NCBI GenBank assembly: GCA_036382855.1
Contig: DASVPO010000033.1
Coordinates: 124,001-188,000 of the forward strand
DNA length: 64,000 nucleotides
Source: DASVTR01 sp036382855
GTDB taxonomy: Bacteria > Acidobacteriota > Blastocatellia > Pyrinomonadales > Pyrinomonadaceae
Reading direction: 5' to 3'
Every line of letters starts with the position of its first letter. Position 1 is the first letter of the stretch. Under the pieces are notes generated by a model, which was given only the letters and a program-made list of their open reading frames with translations, was not told the origin of the DNA and did not search any database. A program made the position numbers and the translations under genes. Below are positions 7,775 through 16,801 of the stretch, piece by piece.

Positions 7775-8550
7775 AGCTCTTCGACCTCAGCCAGCCGGTC
7801 GGGCCAAACGTGAGCGAGCCTGTGCCCGTCTCAATCGAGCTTCTTACGCACGAAGCCGGGGCAGCCGTGTTGGGAGCAAGCCACGGTGTGACGGCGGCAG
7901 ATTTTCCCGACGGCTATGCAATCTCTCTTGAAACAGTGACGCTGACAACACACACAGGCACTCATATTGATGCTCCGCTTCATTACGGACCAATTTGCGA
8001 AGGCCAGCCCGCCAGGACTGTTGATGCCCTGCCCCTCGATGAGTTTTTCGGTCCCGGCGTCGTGCTGCATTTTGATTCCGACGCGGAACTCGGCCCCGTC
8101 TCGGCAGATGAAATGAGTTCAGCCCTTGCAGAGCTGCCCGGAAAGATTGAGGCCGGAACGATAGTCCTTTGCAATGTCGGCGCAGCACGTTTCTGGGGAC
8201 AGAAGGAGTATTTCACACAGTTTCGTGGAATCAGTGCCGGAGCGATTGAGTTGCTGCTGGATTACGGCGTGCGCGTCGTCGGGACGGATGCCTTTAGCAT
8301 GGACTCACCGTTTTTCCGTATGCTCGATGCTTACGCTGCAAGTCAGGACAAGTCGAACCTGTGGCCCGCTCATGTGCTCGGACGCCGCCGCGAGTATTGC
8401 CAGATTGAGCGGCTCGGCGGACTCAACCTTTTGCCCCGTGCTTATAACTTCAAGGTGGCCTGCTTTCCCATACGCCTTGAAAACTGCGGTGCTGCATGGA
8501 CACGCGCGGTAGCGATTTTCGAAGACATGTATGAAGACGGAATTAATTAA
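7771..8550 (+). CDS. cyclase-family metal-dependent hydrolase (kynurenine formamidase fold)
   Basis: A 259-residue member of the cyclase/kynurenine formamidase family. The metal-binding signature HTGTHIDAPLHYG contains His61, His65, Asp67 and His71. Members are annotated as cyclases because they occur in aromatic polyketide clusters, where they are proposed to close later rings; others hydrolyse formylkynurenine or isatin. The context here strongly favours the polyketide role. The start overlaps the FAD gene as ATGA, and the ketosynthase gene follows 20 bases later. Confidence 0.85.
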   Translation: MKLFDLSQPVGPNVSEPVPVSIELLTHEAGAAVLGASHGVTAADFPDGYAISLETVTLTTHTGTHIDAPLHYGPICEGQPARTVDALPLDEFFGPGVVLHFDSDAELGPVSADEMSSALAELPGKIEAGTIVLCNVGAARFWGQKEYFTQFRGISAGAIELLLDYGVRVVGTDAFSMDSPFFRMLDAYAASQDKSNLWPAHVLGRRREYCQIERLGGLNLLPRAYNFKVACFPIRLENCGAAWTRAVAIFEDMYEDGIN

Positions 8551-8570
8551 CGAAGCTTAAAACGCTAGCC

Positions 8571-9848
8571 ATGAAGTCTATCCTGAACAATGAAGCGCAG
8601 AGAGAACGAGTCGTCGTGACGGGCATCGGTGTAGTTTCACCTGCCGGGATCGGGCTTGAAGCTTTCTGGCAGTCTATTCTTGAAGGTAAGTCTCACATAC
8701 GCGAGCACAGTTATTTTCCGCAGGCGGCGACCAGAGGCAGAGCCGCTGGCTTCGCAGATTTCAAACCCGACACAAACTTCTCATGGTCCAAGCCTGCGGA
8801 GGGTGACAGCCAGGACCGCCTTTTCCTTATCAGCGAGACCGCTATTAACGAAGCTCTTGCTAATGCTGGAATCAACGGAAACAATCGTGAAGTCCAGATG
8901 GCTAACGCGGGGCTGTATATCTCTTCCGCGGTTGGCCCAATCTCGACGATGGAAACAATCGTCAGAGACCAGATGAGGGGAGAGATTCAAGCTGATAGCG
9001 CGTGGCGTGCGTTCTCCTTTGGCCGCATCGCCGCACGCCTTGCGGCTCAATGCGGTTTTGGCGGCCCTTATGCTTTGCTGCCAATGGGCTGCTCCGGCGG
9101 CTGCGATGCTGTCGGCTACGGACTTTCCGCCATCCGTTCGGGAGCGGTTGACCTCGCCGTCGTTGGCGGTTTTGAAGCGCCAATCACGCCTCTGGTCGAG
9201 GCTGCATTCGCACGCATTCGTGCAACCTCCTCGCGCGACTGTCCTGCGGCGCAGGCCAGTTGCCCTTTCGATATGCAGCGCGACGGTTTTGTGTTGGGCG
9301 AGGGCGGCAGCGCTCTCGTTCTGGAAAGAGAGTCGGCCGCTCTCGCTCGTGGGGCGCGTCCGCTGGGCGTCGTCGCAGGCTACGGTTCCGTGTGCAGCGG
9401 CTTCCACATGACCGATATACACCCTTCGGGAGAAGCCATCGCACGCTCAATCGAACTCTCGCTCAAAGACGCCAACATGAAGATGGAGGACATAGACTAC
9501 GCCAACCTCCATGGCTCTTCGACGGTGATGAACGACATAGCAGAGGCTAACGCGCTACGTAAATTAATAGGAGAGGGCCTAGCGTACCGTAAACCTGTCA
9601 CGTCTCTAAAGTCGCAAATCGGTCATGCTCTGGCGGCGGCCAGTTCAATCGAGTTGGCCGCAGCGATTATGACGCTGGTCGAGCAGGTCATCCCGCCGAC
9701 GGCTAACCTTGTCGAGCAAGACCCGCGAGTCGGTCTTGATATTGTCTCGTCTTCGCCGCGCCGGACATCAATCCGCGCAGTGCTCAAGACGGCAAGCGGC
9801 TTTGGCGGCATTCATTCGGCCGTCGTGATGGCGAAATATGGAGTATAG
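8571..9848 (+). CDS. type II polyketide beta-ketoacyl synthase, alpha subunit
   Basis: A 425-residue FabF-like ketosynthase. The catalytic triad is intact: Cys174 in PMGCSGGCDAVGYG, His314 in NLHGSSTVMND and His352 in KSQIGHALAAASSIE, with Lys347 of the conserved KSxIGH motif. Length and motifs match KS-alpha subunits of aromatic polyketide synthases. Immediately downstream (3 bases) is a shorter homologue without the active-site cysteine, the expected KS-beta partner. The HGSST sequence in place of HGTGT is a mild deviation. It catalyses decarboxylative condensation of malonyl units held on the ACP. The malonyl transferase was not found and is presumably borrowed from fatty-acid synthesis. 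Confidence 0.9.
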   Translation: MKSILNNEAQRERVVVTGIGVVSPAGIGLEAFWQSILEGKSHIREHSYFPQAATRGRAAGFADFKPDTNFSWSKPAEGDSQDRLFLISETAINEALANAGINGNNREVQMANAGLYISSAVGPISTMETIVRDQMRGEIQADSAWRAFSFGRIAARLAAQCGFGGPYALLPMGCSGGCDAVGYGLSAIRSGAVDLAVVGGFEAPITPLVEAAFARIRATSSRDCPAAQASCPFDMQRDGFVLGEGGSALVLERESAALARGARPLGVVAGYGSVCSGFHMTDIHPSGEAIARSIELSLKDANMKMEDIDYANLHGSSTVMNDIAEANALRKLIGEGLAYRKPVTSLKSQIGHALAAASSIELAAAIMTLVEQVIPPTANLVEQDPRVGLDIVSSSPRRTSIRAVLKTASGFGGIHSAVVMAKYGV

Positions 9849-9851
9849 AAA

Positions 9852-10841
9852 ATGAGATCTTCGTGCTCTGTGATTATTGCTGCCAGTGCATCGGCCGTGG
9901 CCGAATCGCAGCCCTCCGACGCAAACGCGTGTCGCCTGCTGGTGCGAACCGTTGACCGTAAGCTCATCGAAGAAGTTATCCCGCCTCGTTTGCGGAAAAA
10001 GATTGACCGTTTTAGTCAAGTCTCGCTGTTGGCTATCAGGGAGTTGCAATCACAGTTTAGCGATGTCGAAAAAAATCGCGTCGGGGTTTTCATCGGAAAC
10101 GATTTCGCCGGTTGGAATTACGTTTACCAACAGACCGTGCAGATGATTGAAACGCGCGACCCGATGCAGATTGACCCGTATGTGGCAACCGCCTGGTTTC
10201 CGGCCGCAGCGCAAGGCGAGATAACAATCGCACACGGCATACTCGGTGAAAGCAAGACCTTCTCTGCCGGTTACCTGGGCGGCGGGCTGGCGCTGGAATA
10301 CGCCGCGCGGATGGTGGAGGCGCACGCGCTCGACGTGGCGATTGCGGGCGGCGTCGAAGCGCCGGATGCGCCTGTTGTTTTGCAAGCGATGGCGATAGAG
10401 CAAAGGATTTCCGCCGAACATCCTGCGGCCGAAGCAGTCGGGCTGCTCGCTCTGTCCTCATCAGAAAAAGATGGGCTGGCAAGGATGACCATCTCGCGTC
10501 CGCGACGTTCTGCTGAAGCCGCATTAAACGACGTGGCGGAAAAACTTGAAGGAGCAACGAAAATCCGTTATCACTCCGCTTCCGTCTGTCCACACAAACA
10601 GGACTGGAATCAGACGCTTTCACAAACCGAAACGCTCCTGCGCGCTCGCTTCGGAGTCCGACTCGAAACGAGCGTGCCCGCGTGGAGCGGTATGGACGTT
10701 GGCTCAGCAGACTTTTCTCTCTCCGTCGTTGAGGCCACCAGATCGGCTGCCGACGGCATTCATGCACTCGTCCTGGGCACAGACTTCGAAGGCTTGCACA
10801 TGGCCGCTGCAATCACACCGATAGCCGGAGGAGCATTCTAA
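9852..10841 (+). CDS. chain length factor-like ketosynthase, beta subunit
   Basis: A 329-residue divergent ketosynthase homologue. Aligning by eye to the alpha subunit, the nucleophile-elbow position reads SAGYLGGGLALEYA, so the catalytic Cys is replaced, apparently by Tyr rather than the Gln common in chain length factors. The VAIAGGVEAPDAPVV and AEAVGLLALSS segments match the ketosynthase fold. The region with the first catalytic His is degenerate and the protein is about 80-100 residues shorter than usual. It is expected to form a heterodimer with the upstream subunit and set chain length. The coupling (3 bases from KS-alpha, 2 to the methyltransferase) supports that. Confidence 0.8.
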   Translation: MRSSCSVIIAASASAVAESQPSDANACRLLVRTVDRKLIEEVIPPRLRKKIDRFSQVSLLAIRELQSQFSDVEKNRVGVFIGNDFAGWNYVYQQTVQMIETRDPMQIDPYVATAWFPAAAQGEITIAHGILGESKTFSAGYLGGGLALEYAARMVEAHALDVAIAGGVEAPDAPVVLQAMAIEQRISAEHPAAEAVGLLALSSSEKDGLARMTISRPRRSAEAALNDVAEKLEGATKIRYHSASVCPHKQDWNQTLSQTETLLRARFGVRLETSVPAWSGMDVGSADFSLSVVEATRSAADGIHALVLGTDFEGLHMAAAITPIAGGAF

Positions 10842-10843
10842 AG

Positions 10844-11863
10844 ATGCCGGATTATTTGAGCATGTCCGCGCGCCGCCCAGAGACCAGAATTCTCGCAGCA
10901 ATATCAGGGCTATGGATGTCTCGATTGGTCGGCTTTGCAGCGAAGGCAGGACTTTTTGAAGCCATTGATTCGGGCTTGGGGCGCGCCGCTGAAATCGCAA
11001 AGGAAAAAGATCTGGCGGAAGACCCGCTCGCGCGTGCGCTTGAGGGGCTGGCTCATCTTGGTTTCCTCGAACGCAAAGACGACCGCTATGTCCTGACGGA
11101 TGATGGACGTTTGATGCTTCCCGGTGCGACAGGCGGATTCAAGGATATGGCCGCACTCTGGAACGAACTCTTCGACGGAGCATGGGCGGAATTGGAAACG
11201 ACAATTCGCACAGGTCAACCCGGCTTCACAATTCGACACGGTGAAACGCTCTTTGCTCGCATCGGACACGACGGCGCTGCCGCAAAGCATTTCGTCGGCG
11301 CGATGCGCGGCCTCTCTCAGCTTATCGCAAGGGAGGCATCCATCTTGATTGCGACGCGTTTGCGCGCTTCAGGCTGCACGAGCATTTGCGACGTTGGCGG
11401 TGGCGACGGATTTCTCATTGCGGAGATAGCCCGGATCTGCCCGAACGTCGAATGCGTTCTCTTTGATGTGCCGCAGGTCATAGAGCTTAGTAGTGCACAC
11501 TTGAGCGACTACGGGGTCGCAGGCGTAGGCGGCTCTTTTTTCACATCCGTACCTCGTGCCGACGCGCATATTCTTTCCAATGTCATTCACGATTGGTCGG
11601 ACGAAGAGGCTCTCAGGATTCTGAAAAACGTGCGCCGCGCACAAGGACAAGCCTCCACGCTTTTCATTCTGGAGATGATGCTTGGAGGCGATACCGAACC
11701 GCTCCTCGCACGCTCCACAGACTTAAACATGCTGGTTTTAACGGGCGGGCGAGAGCGTACGAGAGACGACTTTGACTCTCTCCTCTCTGCGGCCGGGTAT
11801 CGGATTGCAAGCGTTCAATCAATTGCGGATTTAACCTGCCTTCTTGAGGCAGTGCCGGTTTGA
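10844..11863 (+). CDS. SAM-dependent O-methyltransferase (Methyltransf_2 type)
   Basis: A 339-residue O-methyltransferase of the plant caffeate OMT/DnrK-like family. Residues about 20-95 form the winged-helix dimerisation domain. The SAM motif DVGGGDG is at 183-189 and the catalytic pair His249-Asp250 lies in NVIHDWSDEE. The C-terminal DLNMLVLTGGRERT segment matches the family substrate-binding region. The likely substrate is a phenolic hydroxyl of the aromatic polyketide. It starts 2 bases after the chain length factor gene. Confidence 0.9.
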   Translation: MPDYLSMSARRPETRILAAISGLWMSRLVGFAAKAGLFEAIDSGLGRAAEIAKEKDLAEDPLARALEGLAHLGFLERKDDRYVLTDDGRLMLPGATGGFKDMAALWNELFDGAWAELETTIRTGQPGFTIRHGETLFARIGHDGAAAKHFVGAMRGLSQLIAREASILIATRLRASGCTSICDVGGGDGFLIAEIARICPNVECVLFDVPQVIELSSAHLSDYGVAGVGGSFFTSVPRADAHILSNVIHDWSDEEALRILKNVRRAQGQASTLFILEMMLGGDTEPLLARSTDLNMLVLTGGRERTRDDFDSLLSAAGYRIASVQSIADLTCLLEAVPV

Positions 11864-11903
11864 CACGTTCTGACGAGACTCAAAATTTTCGAGGAGAATA
11901 ACG

Positions 11904-12338
11904 ATGAAGGAATACCGAGCAAGTCATAGTGAATTAACGAAAGCAGCGCCGGAAGATGTTTGGGCACACTGGTCGGAGATAGAGAATTGGCCCAACTGGG
12001 ACGTAGGTCTGGATGCCTGCACCCCTAAAGGAGGCTTCGAGGCCGGCGAAAGTTTTATGCTCGTTCCGAAGGGCGCTCCGCAACCCATAGAGGTCACGCT
12101 CGTTGATGTTGTCCCCAACGAGCGCTTCGTTGACGAGGCGAAACTCCCCTTCGGAAGCATACGCGCTACTCATACCATCAACAAAGAGGGCGACCAGTAC
12201 AGAGTAACGCACACCATCGAAGCGAAGGTCGCGCCGGAGCAATCGGAATTTTTCGAACAGGCTATCTGGTCTGGCATGGAACAGGGAGTCGCCGAATCAG
12301 TCCGTAATATCGTCAAGCTCGCTGAAGAACGTAAGTAG
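11904..12338 (+). CDS. SRPBCC-family protein, fifth SRPBCC domain of the cluster
   Basis: A 144-residue SRPBCC protein with an AAPEDVWAHWSEIENWPNWD N-terminal motif, very like the first gene of the cluster (2051-2563), and a beta-rich core ending in a long C-terminal helix. A GAGGAG ribosome site precedes the ATG. It may be a cyclase or product-binding protein. Its likeness to the first gene suggests a separate subgroup from the three tandem copies at 5001-6629. Confidence 0.75.
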   Translation: MKEYRASHSELTKAAPEDVWAHWSEIENWPNWDVGLDACTPKGGFEAGESFMLVPKGAPQPIEVTLVDVVPNERFVDEAKLPFGSIRATHTINKEGDQYRVTHTIEAKVAPEQSEFFEQAIWSGMEQGVAESVRNIVKLAEERK

Positions 12339-12407
12339 GCACGACGACGTGACAGAGAGAGCGAGACAGCGTTGATTGAAGTGGCAGCGTTCCCTTGGAG
12401 AATGGAA

Positions 12408-13766
12408 ATGAACGTCAGAAGTTCCGTTGCACACAAATTACCGGCCGACCTGCAACAAGAAGCCGGACGGATTCCCGTTGGCCCATCAATTCTCTTCTTC
12501 GTGAAGCGTTCGAGGAGACTCACTAATCCTCACCGCATTCTGGACGTGTTCCGGGAGATTGTTGACCGCTGGGGATTGATAAGCTCCTCCCGCTCAGGCT
12601 TGAGCGAGCGTACATATATTGTGGCCCATCATTCGGCCATAGACAAGATATTCCGTTCGCATCAATCCTTCACGAAGTATCCGCACCCGACGGCCGACTT
12701 GGCGAAGCTTGAGGCACTGATTGGCAAGGGACTGCTCGCCACGCATACGGATGAAGAGTGGGCCAGCCATCGTCAATCAGTGGCACGTTTTTTTTCCAGA
12801 ACATCTGCCGGAGGCGACTTCGCAGAGATTGTGCTCCGTCAGGTCAATAAGCTGCTGGACGAGACGCTGGCTCAGAGTCCGCAGGTCGTCAATATCTCGG
12901 AACTCGCGATGCGACTCTCCGGGCGAGTGATGAGTGATATTCTAGTGCCCGATTACCCGTTGCCCGACGAGGCTTTCCTGAAGATAAAGCGCCTGCTGGA
13001 CCAGTCTATCCTTGACTTCCATCGCTGGGATTTCAAGCGTCGTGCGCGTCCATACAAGGCTGCGCTCCGCGAGCAGGCAAGCCTCTATGTTGAGAGGGCT
13101 GAGCGCGGGGGCGAAAAGGATGGACTCGTGCGAAGATTAATGGTTGACGAGCCGTCATGGCAGACGGATAAGGCTGCCCGCGAGCGGCTGCTCGACCGTA
13201 GCATCAACCTCATCGTCACAGGATACGAAACGACTGCTACATCGCTGAACTGGGTCGCTCATCTTCTGGCGGCTTTTCCCGGTGTGCAGGAGAGGCTGCG
13301 CAACGAAGTGAATAATAATCTATACGGAGACGGAACCGTGCCGGAGGCGTTTGACGACAACACGCTGTTGCGCAGGTCAATAGCGGAAGCGATGCGGCTC
13401 TACACCGTCCTGTGGTTCAACATCCGTTATGTAACTCAGGAAGTTACGATTGAGGGTGCGCGGTTTGTCAGAGGCTCAAGAGTTATGCTGCTTCCCTTCA
13501 TCGCGAATCGCAGCGCTTCGGTTTATACAGCTCCCGACTCCTTTAACCCTGACCGCTATCTGGAAGGCGAGCCAGCGCCGCTCTTTCCCTTCGGCAACGG
13601 GCAAAGGGTCTGCATCGGCCGCAGGCTGGCCGAACTTGAGATGCAGGCATTCGTCGTCGGGCTTCTGCGGCGTTTCCGCCTGGAGAGTGTTTGCTCGCCA
13701 AAGGCCATCGGCGGAGTTCTGTTGCAGCCCGATCAGGACATTAGCGTTCGTTTCACGCCGCTCTAA
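12408..13766 (+). CDS. cytochrome P450
   Basis: A 452-residue P450. The I-helix motif is GYETT (about residues 272-276), the ExxR motif is EAMR (327-330), and the haem ligand is Cys402 in FPFGNGQRVCIG. No membrane anchor is seen. It probably hydroxylates, epoxidises or couples the aromatic polyketide. GGAG lies about 7 bases before the ATG at 12408; an ATG two codons upstream is too close to it. It is the last gene of the cluster, and an 18-base palindrome follows the stop. Redox partners were not found nearby. Confidence 0.9.
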   Translation: MNVRSSVAHKLPADLQQEAGRIPVGPSILFFVKRSRRLTNPHRILDVFREIVDRWGLISSSRSGLSERTYIVAHHSAIDKIFRSHQSFTKYPHPTADLAKLEALIGKGLLATHTDEEWASHRQSVARFFSRTSAGGDFAEIVLRQVNKLLDETLAQSPQVVNISELAMRLSGRVMSDILVPDYPLPDEAFLKIKRLLDQSILDFHRWDFKRRARPYKAALREQASLYVERAERGGEKDGLVRRLMVDEPSWQTDKAARERLLDRSINLIVTGYETTATSLNWVAHLLAAFPGVQERLRNEVNNNLYGDGTVPEAFDDNTLLRRSIAEAMRLYTVLWFNIRYVTQEVTIEGARFVRGSRVMLLPFIANRSASVYTAPDSFNPDRYLEGEPAPLFPFGNGQRVCIGRRLAELEMQAFVVGLLRRFRLESVCSPKAIGGVLLQPDQDISVRFTPL

Positions 13767-13769
13767 TCT

Positions 13770-13787
13770 CGTTTGAAATTTCAAACG
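13770..13787. terminator. 18-base perfect palindrome between convergent genes
   Basis: CGTTTGAAATTTCAAACG reads identically on both strands and lies 3 bases after the P450 stop, between it and the convergent CHAT gene. It has no loop or T-run, so termination is plausible from position but not proven. Confidence 0.4.
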
Positions 13788-13825
13788 TCGTGTGTTGCCA
13801 AAACGGCTTCAGACGGAGAGGGCCT

Positions 13826-16801
13826 TTAGCGCCATTCACCGATAAGCACGAAGGGAGCCCAGTAGAACGGGGCGCTGTATTTCTTACCGGCAATCATGCT
13901 CTGCTGTGCGGCGCGCATCGCAGCCGTCGGCGACATGCCCTGCCCTGCGAGCAGATTCTTGTAGAAGTCTGTCATCAACTGCGGGGTCGAGCTATCGGCC
14001 ACAGACCAGAGGCTAACGCCGACGGTCGGTGCGCCCGCGTAAATGAAGGCGCGCGTTAAGCCGATGACGCCTTCGCCGCGCGTCTCCGTCTGGCCGAGCC
14101 CGGTCTCGCAGGCCGAGAGCATCACGAGCGGCGCGCCGAGCTTGAGATTGAAGACTTCGTTCGTTGCCAGAAAACCGTCGCTCGAACGGTTGTTGATGAG
14201 CGAAAGCACAACGCCCGTAAACTGTGGGCGCTTCGGATTAAGCAGCCCGTGCGTCGCAAGATGCAGGATGCGGTAGTTCTTCAAATCCTTCGTCTGGACG
14301 TTGGCTTCATTGGCGTCCAAATCGAGCCAGACATCAGCCAGCCCTCCGCTCTGCTTAGTGACCTGCGCAATCTGCGTCGCTTCGACGCGCGTGCCGGGCA
14401 AACGATTAAGCACCGGGCCTTTCGCGGGCGCGCCGACGCCGGAAGCAGCGGGTGTGCCTGCAACATCCGTCAGCGCGTTTGAAAGTCCGAGGCCGCGTGT
14501 TTCCTCGCTGGTGGTGGCGATAGGGACAGGAGCAGTCGGGGCTGCTGCTGTCGTTGATGCTTTTCTGGCAGCGCCTTTTGGTGCGCCTTTCGCCGCGCGT
14601 TTCGTTGTGCCCTTCACGGGGACTTTCGCTTCCGGCTTCAAACGCGGGTCGTTTGAACTAAAGACAGGGTCGCCGATGACCAACACGTTCTTGCTCGTCG
14701 GCCTAACGGATGCCTGCTTTCTGATGACCGCTATGACTGAGGCCGAAGGAGCATAGACGATTTCATTCGTCGTGATGAGATAAGGCAACGAGGCATAGTC
14801 CGCGCTGCCATCGCTCGCCTTCACGAGGGCTTCAAATGGAACGTAATTAAGCGCGCCGTCTGCGATAATCAGTAGTCGCTTAGTGCCAATCATGGTCGCG
14901 GCCGGCTCGACCGCAGTTTTATAGAGCGCGTTGGAAGCGGTCGCGAAGCCCGCGGCATTCCCGGATACGGGAGCAGCGCTCAGTCCGAGCCCGCGCGTCG
15001 GCGCAGTAGCAGTTGCGTCAACACCGATGATGCGCCGGCGCATTTTTTCAGGAATGATGGCATCGCGAAACTCACGCGCCTGCTGTTCCACAACAGCGCG
15101 TGCTGGCAGTTTGTAAAGCGCTACGCCGCTCTGTGTGACGACCCATAGATACGAATCCTTCGCGCCCAGACTATATTCCAGAAGCGCTGTCTGCTCATCA
15201 AGCACCTGCTGCTGCGTCTCCGCGAGCGTTAAGGGCTGCGGCGAGGTGAGCGAAGCATAGCGTGGGCTGGCGGCCCTAATCTGATTCTCCATGCTGTCGT
15301 AATCGGTGGAAAGCTGGGCGAGTTCGGCTTCGAGTGCGGGATTCGTTTTAGTCTTGCCTTCTTCAGAGTTTTCGAGTTCTGCCAGTTGTTGCGCGACTTC
15401 CTGCTGGCGATTCAGGTTGTCCTGCCTGCGCTTCAGGAGTTCTGCCGGGACGCCTTCGCTGATGTCGGCATTGGCTTCGCCGAGCATCTCAAGGAGAGAG
15501 CGTGCGCGCCCCTGCTCTACTATTTTGAACGCTTCGGCAGCATCCGCGAGGGCCGCGCCCGAAAGCGGTTGGCCCGGCTGTGCAACCATCAAAGCTCTTT
15601 CGGCCAACGCGCCTGCCGCTTCATCGAAGACTTCGGTCGTCGTTGCCAGAAAGGTCGTGCGCGATTCATCTGCGCTGATGCTGCCCGCGCGGATGGCTTC
15701 GATAGTCGTCACCGCATCGCGATAGGCTGCAATCGCTTCTTCTCTGAGTTTGACCGATTTCTTACGCTCTTTTTCCGACGCTGCCAGCAACCACTTGCTC
15801 TTGCCTATGCCGCGCAGCGCAGGCCACCTTAAATCGTCGCGCTTATCTTTCCGCGCGCCGTCGCTCGCCGCAGCATAAAGCTTGATGGCATCCGGCAGGC
15901 GGCCTTGCTGCAAAGCTATGTCGCCGAGCGACGTGCGCGAAGCGACGCGCCAGCGGCGTGCCTGTCCAAACTTTCCGTAGAACGGATTGTCTGCTGCCGC
16001 GAGCGCGCTACTGAAATGCGACTTTGCGCTGTCGAGTTGATTGTTGGCGTAATCGAGGCGACCAAGGCCAAGCTCATAAATGGAGTAGATGATAAACTGA
16101 CGGTAAGCGGCGCGTTCCTCATCAATCGTGCCCTTGACATCTGCTGCGAGCGCGCTGGCCTTACCAACGGTTTCGGCGCTCAGTCCGCTGGCGACGACAT
16201 CGCGCCCTTTATTAACGAGGTCGCGCCCTTTTCCGGCCATCTTCATAGCCTGTTTGACTTTGCCCAGCGTGCTCGTATCAATCTTCGGCACTGTCATCAT
16301 CGAGTAGGCTTCGCGCGCTTCCGCGACGCGGCCCGCGCGCGTCAACATATCGCCCGTCTTGGCGAGCATCAGGTTGGCGTTGTACGTGTCGCCTGCGGCG
16401 ACAAAAGATTTGTTAGCTTCCTGATAATGAAGGCGCGCAGGGTCATACTGTCCCTGACGGCTGTACAGGTCGCCGAGGGCGTCGCGCGTAGCGGCGCTGC
16501 CTTTCGCATCGTTGGCCTGCGTGTAGAGCTTGAGCGCCTGTTCGAGCGAGACGAGCGCCTGCTCGGCATTGCCGCGCTTTAAGAGCGAACGGCCCTGCAC
16601 CAGAGCCGCACGCCCACCCGCCTGCAACGGCGCAGCATTTGGAGAAGGTGTTGGAGCAGCAGCCGGAGCAGCAGTTGGTGCATTAGTTCGAGCAGCGGGA
16701 GCGTTTGGCGTCTGCGCCATGAGCGTAGCGGGCGCTTGCAAACCGGCGGCGGTAATTGCGCATGAGAGAAAATAGACAAAGGGCCTTGTTAAAGATTTCA
16801 T
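13826..16801 (-). CDS. secreted TPR-CHAT protease-like protein
   Basis: A 991-residue protein with an N-terminal signal peptide (to about residue 29), an Ala/Pro/Thr-rich linker (about 30-62), TPR-type helical repeats (about 62-350), a coiled-coil region (about 440-500) and a C-terminal CHAT domain. The caspase-like dyad is present: His851 in LATHGL and Cys898 in SACETG. A second low-complexity Lys/Ala/Thr-rich insert lies at about 720-765. CHAT domains are caspase-related peptidases. TPR-CHAT proteins occur widely in bacteria, and in some type III CRISPR systems they are proteolytic effectors, but no such genes are here and the signal peptide points to an extracytoplasmic protein. It stands alone, convergent with the polyketide cluster. 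Confidence 0.88.
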   Translation of the reverse strand: MKSLTRPFVYFLSCAITAAGLQAPATLMAQTPNAPAARTNAPTAAPAAAPTPSPNAAPLQAGGRAALVQGRSLLKRGNAEQALVSLEQALKLYTQANDAKGSAATRDALGDLYSRQGQYDPARLHYQEANKSFVAAGDTYNANLMLAKTGDMLTRAGRVAEAREAYSMMTVPKIDTSTLGKVKQAMKMAGKGRDLVNKGRDVVASGLSAETVGKASALAADVKGTIDEERAAYRQFIIYSIYELGLGRLDYANNQLDSAKSHFSSALAAADNPFYGKFGQARRWRVASRTSLGDIALQQGRLPDAIKLYAAASDGARKDKRDDLRWPALRGIGKSKWLLAASEKERKKSVKLREEAIAAYRDAVTTIEAIRAGSISADESRTTFLATTTEVFDEAAGALAERALMVAQPGQPLSGAALADAAEAFKIVEQGRARSLLEMLGEANADISEGVPAELLKRRQDNLNRQQEVAQQLAELENSEEGKTKTNPALEAELAQLSTDYDSMENQIRAASPRYASLTSPQPLTLAETQQQVLDEQTALLEYSLGAKDSYLWVVTQSGVALYKLPARAVVEQQAREFRDAIIPEKMRRRIIGVDATATAPTRGLGLSAAPVSGNAAGFATASNALYKTAVEPAATMIGTKRLLIIADGALNYVPFEALVKASDGSADYASLPYLITTNEIVYAPSASVIAVIRKQASVRPTSKNVLVIGDPVFSSNDPRLKPEAKVPVKGTTKRAAKGAPKGAARKASTTAAAPTAPVPIATTSEETRGLGLSNALTDVAGTPAASGVGAPAKGPVLNRLPGTRVEATQIAQVTKQSGGLADVWLDLDANEANVQTKDLKNYRILHLATHGLLNPKRPQFTGVVLSLINNRSSDGFLATNEVFNLKLGAPLVMLSACETGLGQTETRGEGVIGLTRAFIYAGAPTVGVSLWSVADSSTPQLMTDFYKNLLAGQGMSPTAAMRAAQQSMIAGKKYSAPFYWAPFVLIGEWR

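Noticed and set aside
8781..9422. 213-codon minus-strand frame inside the ketosynthase gene
   Set aside because: It is an antisense shadow of a well-supported KS gene with no motif of its own.
8571..10841. Ketosynthase pair as part of a fatty-acid synthesis operon
   Set aside because: No fabD, fabG or fabH nearby; the second copy lacks the nucleophile and the neighbours are cyclases and tailoring enzymes.
15905..16582. 225-codon plus-strand frame inside the CHAT gene
   Set aside because: Antisense to the TPR region of the CHAT protein; no domain.
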